A DNA stretch of 9,377 nt from Desulfobacterales bacterium. GTDB lineage: Bacteria; Desulfobacterota; Desulfobacteria; Desulfobacterales; ETH-SRB1. Made by a program: the position numbers and the translations under genes. The DNA is taken from the NCBI GenBank assembly GCA_030017395.1, contig JASEIZ010000017.1, positions 1-9,377 of the forward strand. Direction: 5' to 3'. The notes beneath the pieces are model-generated. The model searched no databases, had not been told where the DNA came from, and worked only from the letters and a program-made list of their open reading frames with translations. Each line of letters starts with the position of its first letter. The stretch's first letter is position 1. Shown here piece by piece: positions 1 through 5,908 of the stretch.

Positions 1-2
1 CA

Positions 3-1006
3 AAAGGCAAGCACAGCTTTGGCTGGACATCGCTGAACGCCATGCCCATTACACATGTTGAGCCGGACGAGTTAATGGAAGGCGGCAGGGGTTGCGGAGG
101 CTGCCACAACATGGGAATTAAGAGCGCTGCTCAGAAAAAGGAACAACTGGAAAAAGGGTATCATTATCAGAACAACTCATGTGACGAGTGCCACACAAGG
201 CACAGCTTTTCCAAAAAAGAAGCGCTTGATCCAAAGGCATGCCAGCAGTGCCACATGGGATACGATCACCCGCAGTGGGAAATGTGGGAAAGTTCCAAGC
301 ACGGAACGCGTTATGCTGTGAAAGAAAAGGGAAAGATGCATGAAAAAGCTCAGGCGCCCACCTGCCAGTTTTGCCACCTGCCTAACGGTACTCATACAAA
401 CAAAACTGCCTAGGGGTTTTTAGGAGTGAGGCTTCCGCTTCCTGAAGACAAGGAGTGGGCTGCCGACAGGACAACAATCCTGAAGGCGCTTGGAGTTCTA
501 AACCCGGATACAGGCGAGCCGACAGCCAGGCTCGATGTTGTCAAGGCAGTCGATATGGTTAGGCTTACGGAAAAAGACTGGCTTGATGAACGTAACAAGA
601 TGATCAGCCTTTGCAGCAATTGTCATTCAGAGCAATATGCACGTGAACAGCTCGCCATGGGAGATCAATAATGAAGAAGGCCGATCACCTTCTTGCAGAA
701 GCGATCGACATTGTTGCTGCTTTATATAAAGACCATATTATCAAGAAACCGGACAACTATTCTTTTGCTTATCCCGATTTACTCTATTTTATGCAAACCG
801 GCGGCGGAGACACCGACAAATTATCTCATATCGATCAGATTTTATTTCAAATGTACATGAAACACCGAATGCGGACATACCAGGGCTTTTTTCATGTTAA
901 TCCGGATTATGCCTACTGGTACGGATGGGCAATGATGACCGAGGATCTTGGCGCGATTAAAGAGATGGACACGACCATGAGGGCAATACACAAACCAGGC
1001 AAATAG
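3..1006 (+). pseudogene. HAO-like octaheme cytochrome c, 3' part, disrupted
   Basis: This is the C-terminal portion of a hydroxylamine oxidoreductase (HAO)-family multiheme c-type cytochrome, a periplasmic redox enzyme of nitrogen-oxide chemistry; the N-terminus lies outside the window. Five CxxCH heme sites are readable (CGGCH, CDECH, CQQCH, CQFCH, CSNCH), followed by the helical C-terminal region with HRMRTYQGFFHVNPDYAYWYGW-like family sequence at about 860-930. The frame open from position 3 stops at an in-frame TAG (411-413), exactly where the family reads TAWGFL...RLPLPED, and resumes in the same frame at once. It stops again at TAA 669-671, where GDQ|MKKADHL continues in another frame; one missing base, probably AAA to AA near 667, explains it. 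A TAATG stop/start overlap lies at that point. Substrate direction (hydroxylamine oxidation or nitrite reduction) cannot be told from this fragment. Family identity is secure; whether it is a true pseudogene or partly sequence error is open. Confidence 0.85.
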
Positions 1007-1047
1007 ATTGTACTCAGGTTCAGGGGTTCAGGGACTCTCGTTCCCAT

Positions 1048-1092
1048 GCTTCAGCGTTGGAATGCATACGTTATATATTTCCAGCCTGAAGC
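1048..1092. repeat. Imperfect inverted repeat upstream of rubrerythrin
   Basis: GCTTCAG (1048-1054) pairs perfectly with CTGAAGC (1086-1092). With one bulged C (1055), the stem continues as GTTGGAA against TTCCAGC, giving about 14 pairs around a 16-nt AT-rich loop. No T-run follows on the plus strand, so it is not a classical intrinsic terminator of the upstream cytochrome gene. It could stop transcription through Rho, protect an RNA end, or bind a regulator of the rubrerythrin operon. Only the pairing itself is seen. Confidence 0.55.
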
Positions 1093-1121
1093 ATTAAAAC
1101 CTCACAAAAAAGCTTTAGATA

Positions 1122-1127
1122 TATAAT
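1122..1127 (+). promoter_or_regulatory. Candidate -10 box for the rubrerythrin operon
   Basis: A perfect TATAAT sits 31 bases before the rubrerythrin ATG, in the only AT-rich non-coding stretch before the operon. No good -35 hexamer lies 16-18 bases upstream, so sigma-70 use is uncertain and an activator may be needed. The leader would be short and carry the ribosome binding site AAGGAG at 1143-1148. Confidence 0.3.
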
Positions 1128-1158
1128 GTCGAACCGGAATGAAAGGAGAGAATTGATC

Positions 1159-1736
1159 ATGGCAAATTTAAAAGGGACTCAGACTGAAAAAAATATTTTA
1201 ACAGCTTTTGCAGGGGAATCGCAGGCTCGCAATCGTTATACATATTTTGCAAGCAAGGCAAAAAAGGAGGGTTACGTTCAGATAGCCGCGATTTTTGAAG
1301 AGACCGCAAATCAGGAGAAGGAACATGCCAAAAGACTTTTTAAACTTCTTGAAGGCGGAGAGGTTGAGATAACGGGAGCCTTTCCTGCAGGCGTGATCGG
1401 CGCCACCCTTGAAAACCTTTAAGGCATCTGCAGACGGAGAAAATTACGAGCATACACAAAATGTATCCAGGGTTTGCGAAAATCGCTCGTATGGAAGGGT
1501 TTGATGCCATAGCAGCAATATTTGAGGCGATTGCTGTTGCGGAAAAGCAGCATGAGAAAAGATACAATAATCTTGCGGCTAATATTGAAACCGGCAGGGT
1601 ATTTAAAAAAGATGAAAAAGTTGTATGGCGCTGTCGCAACTGCGGCTATCTTCATGAAGATGCAGAAGCGCCGAATGTTTGTCCGGCCTGTGACCATCCT
1701 CGGGATCATTTTGAGCTGCTGGGAGAAAACTATTAA
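1159..1736 (+). pseudogene. rbr: Rubrerythrin with two one-base frameshifts
   Basis: Rubrerythrin is a cytoplasmic non-heme diiron peroxidase of anaerobes that reduces hydrogen peroxide with electrons from rubredoxin-type carriers. The start at 1159 (MANLKGT) has AAGGAG ten bases upstream. The first frame carries diiron ligands E20, E53 and H56 and stops at TAA 1420-1422. Removing one T from CCTTT (about 1418-1420) and one A from CAAAA (about 1458-1461) restores a continuous protein of 191 residues, the usual full length. The restored protein has E94 and E97 in GENYEH, then E128-x-x-H131 in AEKQHEKRY, and a C-terminal rubredoxin domain with C158, C161, C174 and C177. The two slips bracket the 40 bases that encode E94/E97, so as written no frame gives a working enzyme. 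It heads an operon with desulfoferrodoxin 17 bases downstream. Family certain; the broken state may be sequencing error. Confidence 0.93.
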
Positions 1737-1753
1737 ATTAAAAGGGGAATATT

Positions 1754-2128
1754 ATGACGGAAAGGCTTGAAGTTTATAAATGTGAAGTTTGCGGAAACAT
1801 TATTGAGGTGTTGCATGGCGGAAAAGGTGAGCTTGTATGCTGCGGCAAACCTATGAATCTTATTAAGGAAAACACCGTGGATGCTGCAACAGAGAAACAT
1901 ATTCCTGTATCCGACAAGATTCCCTGGGGCGTAAAAGTCAAGGTAGGTGATGTAGCGCATCCCATGGAAGAAAAACATTTTATCGAATGGATCGAAATTA
2001 TTGCCGACGGCAAAGCATACAGGCAGTTCCTTAACCCGGGGCAGTCGCCCGAAGCATTCTTTAGCGTGGAAGCCGATGAGATTTTAGCTCGTGCATACTG
2101 CAATATACATGGATTATGGAAGGGATAA
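1754..2128 (+). CDS. dfx: Desulfoferrodoxin (superoxide reductase), two-iron type
   Basis: This enzyme reduces superoxide to hydrogen peroxide in the cytoplasm without making oxygen, so it pairs naturally with the peroxide-removing rubrerythrin just upstream. All 124 residues are intact. The N-terminal desulforedoxin-like domain holds C10, C13, C29 and C30 for the Fe(SCys)4 centre I. The C-terminal catalytic domain has the centre II ligands H49 (in EKHIPV), H69, H75, C116 and H119 (YCNIHGLWK), with the conserved E47-K48 pair beside the active site. This is the two-centre desulfoferrodoxin, not the one-centre neelaredoxin. AAAGGGGA lies just before the ATG, 17 bases after the rubrerythrin stop, which fits one transcript. 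Nothing is missing from the active site. Confidence 0.97.
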   Translation: MTERLEVYKCEVCGNIIEVLHGGKGELVCCGKPMNLIKENTVDAATEKHIPVSDKIPWGVKVKVGDVAHPMEEKHFIEWIEIIADGKAYRQFLNPGQSPEAFFSVEADEILARAYCNIHGLWKG

Positions 2129-2145
2129 AACTTAAGGAGGTAATT

Positions 2146-2292
2146 GTGCCAAGCTGGCGATGTTCAAATTGCGGCTACATCCTTGAGGCTGACATTCCTC
2201 CTGAAGAATGTCCTTCATGTAAGGAAAAGTGTGAGTTTGTGGATAATACATGTTATATTCCTGATTGCGGATTTCAGGGAACTGACAAGTGA
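2146..2292 (+). CDS. Rubredoxin-like small protein with extra cysteines
   Basis: This 48-residue protein begins MPSWRCSNCGY. The GTG start is fixed by a strong AAGGAGG at 2134-2140, five bases upstream. C6-x2-C9 and C22-x2-C25 form a rubredoxin-type iron site, but the two pairs are only 12 residues apart, as in the rubredoxin domain at the end of rubrerythrin, not about 29 as in free rubredoxins. Three further cysteines follow (C29, C36, C41, the last two in a CYIPDC stretch), so a second metal site or a disulfide is possible. Its place 17 bases after desulfoferrodoxin suggests it passes electrons to the superoxide or peroxide reductase; that is inference. Zinc instead of iron cannot be excluded. 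Confidence 0.85.
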   Translation: MPSWRCSNCGYILEADIPPEECPSCKEKCEFVDNTCYIPDCGFQGTDK

Positions 2293-2332
2293 GGATGAGT
2301 TTCAAAACGAATAATAAAATAAAAGGGTTGTT

Positions 2333-2524
2333 GTGAAAAGACCGGTTGTTGATATTGGTCGATGCAGTCTATGCGATGGGTGTGTCGAGGTATGTCCTCC
2401 GGTTTTCAGTTTGAATGATACGGGTTATATAAAAGTCGCCGAGCTTTCAGATTATCCTGAATCCTGTGTTGAAGAGGCCATCAAATACTGTCCCGAGGAT
2501 TGCATATCCTGGGAAAAGAATTAA
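2333..2524 (+). CDS. Single-cluster [4Fe-4S] ferredoxin
   Basis: This is a 63-residue cytoplasmic electron carrier. C11-x2-C14-x2-C17-x3-C21-P is the first half-motif and C53-P the distal ligand. C45 is placed to form the disulfide with C21 seen in Desulfovibrio-type monocluster ferredoxins, so C11, C14, C17 and C53 most likely hold one [4Fe-4S] cluster; C57 is extra. The GTG start is chosen because AAAAGGG lies five bases upstream (2321-2327) and no in-frame ATG precedes it. It is the last gene of the oxygen-defence operon, 40 bases after the rubredoxin-like gene, and likely supplies low-potential electrons to neighbours. It ends only 12 bases from the convergent sulfite reductase stop. Confidence 0.93.
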   Translation: MKRPVVDIGRCSLCDGCVEVCPPVFSLNDTGYIKVAELSDYPESCVEEAIKYCPEDCISWEKN

Positions 2525-2536
2525 AATAAATGATTT

Positions 2537-3190
2537 TCACAGAATAGCTTCTTTAATTACTTCAATTCCGATTCTTTCGACAAATCTGGCCATTCGTTCA
2601 TGTTTTCTCGCGTTGTTTTTATAATAGTCTAATACCTTTTTAGTTAAATCAGTTATTTCATCTTTTGACAGATTTTCAGCCAGAATGTCTCCGATACGTG
2701 CGCGGTGTCCGGAATTTCCTCCTGTTATTAATGTCCAGCCTTTTCTTTTGCCAAGGATACCGATATCACGGACAAAACTCTCTCCGCATGAGAAGTGACA
2801 GCCTGATACTCCAATCTTGACTTTGGCAGGAAGATCGATTCCTGAAAAAAGTTTTTCAATTTCCATTCCGAGCCCCAAAGAATCCTGGGCTCCAAATTTG
2901 CAAACATCCGTACCCGGGCATGCCTGAACATAATGCAGGCAAAGCTCTGTAGCTTTACCCATATCCATATCAAGGTCTTTCCAGATATTATCAAGGTCAT
3001 CTTTTTTTATCCCTACCAATGCAAAACGCTGGCCTGAAGTGATTTTAATTATCGGTATCTTGTATTTTCTTGCTACCTTAGCAATATTTTCCAAATGTTT
3101 TGGAGTAACAAGTCCGACCGGGGTTTTTGGAACTATCGCGTATGTTTCTTTATCACGTTGTAAAATTGCGCCTGTTGGTTTGTCAGACAT
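2537..3190 (-). CDS. Small assimilatory-type siroheme sulfite reductase
   Basis: A one-domain siroheme/[4Fe-4S] reductase of 217 residues, close in length and sequence style to the low-spin assimilatory-type sulfite reductase of Desulfovibrio (about 218 residues), which carries out six-electron reduction of sulfite to sulfide. The ferredoxin-like half-domain (about 14-80, with PIIKITSGQRF) is followed by the cluster/siroheme motif C91-x5-C97 and C131-x3-C135. It lacks the second repeat of normal SiR/NiR proteins and the extra ferredoxin domain of DsrA/DsrB, so it is not the dissimilatory enzyme. The ATG has AAGGGG upstream on the minus strand. It is the last gene of the leftward block, 78 bases after the thioredoxin reductase-like gene. 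The physiological substrate and donor are not visible; the convergent ferredoxin is one candidate donor. Confidence 0.92.
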   Translation of the reverse strand: MSDKPTGAILQRDKETYAIVPKTPVGLVTPKHLENIAKVARKYKIPIIKITSGQRFALVGIKKDDLDNIWKDLDMDMGKATELCLHYVQACPGTDVCKFGAQDSLGLGMEIEKLFSGIDLPAKVKIGVSGCHFSCGESFVRDIGILGKRKGWTLITGGNSGHRARIGDILAENLSKDEITDLTKKVLDYYKNNARKHERMARFVERIGIEVIKEAIL

Positions 3191-3268
3191 AATAATTACC
3201 CCTTATTATCGTTTGTAAAAATTTCTGTAATTACTCAGGTTGTTAGGTTGATTTTCTACTTTCCAATT

Positions 3269-4192
3269 TCAAGTTTCAAGCCGTGAACGGCTACCAAATT
3301 TCTTTGCATACATGGCTGCGGAAAGCCCGGCAACACAGCCTTCTCCAACAGCCTTAGCCATCTGAAAAGGCGGGCCGCAGATATCTCCGGACGCATAGAT
3401 TCCCTGTATGTTTGTCTGCTGCTGTTTATCGGTAATAATGTATTTGAACTTATCGGTATCCAGCTCAACACCCAGCAATGCAGCCAATTCAACGGCTCCT
3501 TTTGCTCCGGTCTCTATGAACACGCCATCTATATTAAGCTTCTGGCCATTGTCCAATATCATTCCTTTAACATTTTCTTTTCCGATAATTTCTTTAACCT
3601 TGCGCCCTGAGTGGAGAATAACCTTTGATTTTCTGATTTGATAATCAAGTTGATCAGAAACCTGTAGCTGATCTGCAACAAGATGAACTTGATCAGCATA
3701 AAAAAGAAGAGTTAATGCGCCGGAAACAGCGGCTGATTCGTTGCCGACAATAGCTACCTTCGCGCCCCTATAAAAGTTAGCGTCACAATCCACACAATAA
3801 CTAACCCCTTTTCCAATAAAACTTTTTTCTCCCGGAACTCCAAGACGGTTGCGAGTCACACCCATAGCTATGATAAGAGCTCTACTCTTTATTGAATATC
3901 CGCTTTCAGTTGAGATTATGAACCAGTCTGCCTGCTGTGTTGTTTTTATGGCATCTTCATTGATAAAATGAGCTCCGGAATTCAGGGCTTGCCGGACGCC
4001 TTGCCTAAGAAGCTCTTCCCCGGAAACTTCACTTAAGCAGCAGTAATTTTCTATATGTGCTCTGTAGAGACTGGATTTATGCTTCCTGCCCAGAATCAGT
4101 ACCGAGGCTTTAGCGCGGGCAGCGTGAATTGCGGCCTGAAGCCCTGAAGGTCCGGTTCCTAAGATAACAACATCGTAAGTCGTTTTAGTCAT
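3269..4192 (-). CDS. Thioredoxin reductase-like FAD oxidoreductase
   Basis: A 307-residue flavoprotein of the low-molecular-weight thioredoxin reductase fold, normal in length. The FAD site GTGPSG lies at 12-17, the redox-active disulfide C133-V-D-C136 in the middle domain, and the closing FAD motif near residue 270 (YASGDICGPPFQMAKAVGEG). Thus it can relay electrons from flavin to a disulfide partner such as a thioredoxin. The second nucleotide site is odd: the usual GGGxSA is GNESAA (150-155), and the HRRxxxR signature that grips NADPH is absent, replaced by VHLVADQLQ. This resembles thioredoxin reductases that do not use NADPH, including ferredoxin-dependent forms. The start has AAGGA upstream. 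It follows the cytochrome b gene remnant, so some or all of the block may be cotranscribed. The electron donor is unknown. Confidence 0.9.
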   Translation of the reverse strand: MTKTTYDVVILGTGPSGLQAAIHAARAKASVLILGRKHKSSLYRAHIENYCCLSEVSGEELLRQGVRQALNSGAHFINEDAIKTTQQADWFIISTESGYSIKSRALIIAMGVTRNRLGVPGEKSFIGKGVSYCVDCDANFYRGAKVAIVGNESAAVSGALTLLFYADQVHLVADQLQVSDQLDYQIRKSKVILHSGRKVKEIIGKENVKGMILDNGQKLNIDGVFIETGAKGAVELAALLGVELDTDKFKYIITDKQQQTNIQGIYASGDICGPPFQMAKAVGEGCVAGLSAAMYAKKFGSRSRLET

Positions 4193-4261
4193 ATTGTTTT
4201 CCTTATTTAACCCCCAATTTTGATTTTATGCTTTATTTTCTTTTTTCCCGCCAACCGACGG

Positions 4262-4900
4262 TCATTTGTTTTCCGCCCACCTTTTTTTAAAAACAGCGCA
4301 ATAAATTCCTGCAACAAGCAACATTGATGAACTCGTAAAAAGTCCCGAAATCGTCATGCCGGACTTGATAAGCCTGCCCCGTACTTGATACGGGGGCATC
4401 CAGAACGCATTGAATTTACTGGATTCCGGCTTTCGCCGGAATGACGTAAAACGGTATTTTTTGACTTTTTACGAGACCATCAACATTATTACAAGTCCGA
4501 GGTGACTTAAGTCGAGAAATATAATAAAACCGGGTTCAAATCCTGAACCCCGAAGGTTTCTTATAACAAGCAGCCCTCCTGTAATTACAATGCCTGAAAT
4601 TATTACTCCACGGGAATAACCGGATGATGTAATTTTGATGCTCTTTGGCTTGGAAAGCAGATAGTCGGTGATGATATATGTTATAAAGGAGAGAAACATT
4701 ATCACAAAAAGGTAATGCATGTAATGGGTCACGTAAAATTCGCCAAGCCAGCCCAGCCCCGGAATATCGGCTATATAGTAACGATTGAAAATCGGCATCT
4801 GTCCGAAACCCGTTAATATTAGAAAAAAAACATTTATCAGGTAAAAATACCCTGTGATGTTTTTCTTGTCTTTCACTGTATGATCATATCTGAGATTCAT
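4262..4900 (-). pseudogene. Small membrane cytochrome b subunit, 3' end interrupted by a MITE
   Basis: The ATG at 4900 (MNLRYDH, with GGAAG upstream) opens a frame of 143 residues that stops at 4469 inside the inserted repeat. It has membrane helices near 15-33, 60-82 and 97-113, and a fourth from 124. Histidines H59/H62 (THYMHYLF) at the start of helix 2 and H133 (LDLSHLGL) in helix 4 are plausible heme b ligands. The present end is IML-MVS. Deleting the element plus one copy of its target duplication joins IML to LVAGIYCAVFKKRWAENK and a TGA at 4262-4264, giving 158 residues with a complete helix 4 and a basic cytoplasmic tail. It lies 25 bases after the Fe-S subunit, with which it probably forms a quinone-reactive pair. 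The shortened protein might still work. The exact cytochrome b family is not recognised. Confidence 0.75.
4326..4480. mobile_element. MITE-like palindromic element with target duplication
   Basis: A roughly 155-bp non-coding element bounded by inverted ends: ATGAACTCGTAAAAAGTC (4327-4344) and, read on the minus strand from 4480, ATGGTCTCGTAAAAAGTC. The 7-bp sequence CAACATT occurs directly outside both ends (4319-4325 and 4481-4487), as expected of a target-site duplication. Inside are nested palindromes: CCCCGTA/TACGGGG (4377-4395), ATTCCGGC-tttc-GCCGGAAT (4423-4442), and an outer GTCATgCCGG (4353-4362) facing CCGGAATGAC (4436-4445). It encodes no protein, so it would depend on a transposase supplied in trans. 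It interrupts the 3' end of the cytochrome b gene and provides that gene's present TAA stop from its own terminal repeat. Confidence 0.85.
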
Positions 4901-4925
4901 TATTTTTCTTCCAGCTAAAAAAGAT

Positions 4926-5883
4926 TTATTTACCGGATTTTGCCGTTTTGTAAAATTTACCCGCAGCAGCAGCCACACCGGCAATCGGCGCTATAATCAT
5001 TGCCGCGGCAAGCTTGTTTGCATCGGCCATAGTATCTTTTACAGGATTTAAATGCGGCTTTCCGTCGCCTTTTTCAGCGGCCTTGTGGAGCTGTTGAAAC
5101 GGAACCGGCGACACATAAATCGTATTGGTTCCGCCATTTTCCTTTTCGCCGTATATATAACCGTTAATCTCTTTAGCAAGCTCATGAGCCTTTTTAATTA
5201 TTTTATCTCTTGTACCGATGGTCTGCACATCCTCGGGGCATACTTCTATGCACGCGGGCAGCTTTCCTTCAGCGATCCTGTTGTAACATCTGTCGCATTT
5301 AAACATCACGCCGTTTCCTGCAAGGGAAGGGAGTATATCAAGATACAGCCCAACCCCTGTCTGCCGCTGAGGAATGTGCCACGGGCATACTGCCTTGCAT
5401 TTGGCTCCGCCCAGGCAATATTTCAGGATCTATCTTCGATATGCCGTTTTTAAGCTGCCTCGCGGCACCCCAAGGGCATAATTTGACACAGGCCGGGTTT
5501 GTGCAGTGCATGCAGCGTCTTGGAATCGTAATTTCAGTCTCTTTGCCGTTGATATTTACAAAAGCTCTTTGAATATACAGCCAGTTGTATGGAGTCAGGC
5601 GGTCTGTAACATCCTGTTTTTCAGACCAGTCCATTACCGGCACTTTGTCCGGATACATCTTGGAAAAAGGTTTTTTTGGAACAGGATATTTTTTTTCATT
5701 TACTTCTCTGCAGGCTTCAACACATGCTTCGCATCCTATGCATTTTCTAATATCAAGAAGGGTGGCTAACTGTTGTTTGTCGTCGGCTCCTGAAGCGTTT
5801 TCAGGTATGCCTGCTGCCGCAAGAGAACACGCTGCAACCACAGTTCCTTTCAAAAAAGACCTTCTGGATATTTTTTGAGCCAT
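4926..5883 (-). pseudogene. Tat-exported multi-cluster ferredoxin subunit, one frameshift
   Basis: This is an iron-sulfur electron-transfer subunit of the HybA/FdnH type. The start MAQK (5883, with GGAGAG upstream) is preferred; MERK at 5895 is possible. The twin-arginine signal SRRSFLKG and a hydrophobic stretch send it to the periplasmic face. Cysteine groups follow: C48/C51/C54/C58, C124/C127/C132/C136, C162/C166, C196/C199 and C211/C215. The C-terminus has a hydrophobic anchor near 290-310 before a basic tail. The frame breaks near 5417-5418: as written it reads EILPGRSQM, while removing one T (minus strand) gives EICLGGAKCKAVCPW, restoring another cysteine (C156) and about 318 residues in all. 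It starts about 25 bases after fabH and is followed by the cytochrome b. No catalytic subunit is adjacent. The frameshift may be sequence error. Confidence 0.88.
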
Positions 5884-5908
5884 TTTTCTCTCCATGGCGA
5901 ACAAACCC

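Noticed and set aside
411..413. Pyrrolysine insertion as the preferred explanation of TAG
   Set aside because: The expected residue is Trp, one base away, and TAG is used as a normal stop at the ends of fabH and of this gene; no pyl gene or insertion signal is in the window.
2295..2336. 13-codon frame (MSFKTNNKIKGLL) whose stop overlaps the ferredoxin GTG
   Set aside because: The stop/start overlap could couple translation, but the only Shine-Dalgarno-like bases touch its ATG, and nothing else supports a leader peptide.
3240..3285. Short direct repeats (GGTTGTTAGGTTG, TTTCAAGTTTCAAG)
   Set aside because: They are small simple repeats at the end of a gene without further copies or symmetry; no function can be supported.
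4350..4445. CRISPR-like repeats in the palindromic region
   Set aside because: The repeats are inverted and nested, not evenly spaced direct repeats with unique spacers; they belong to one mobile element.
4901..4984. Upstream extension of the cytochrome b gene to ATG 4984
   Set aside because: It would overlap the end of the Fe-S subunit gene and add an unlikely leader; ATG 4900 has its own GGAAG ribosome binding site.
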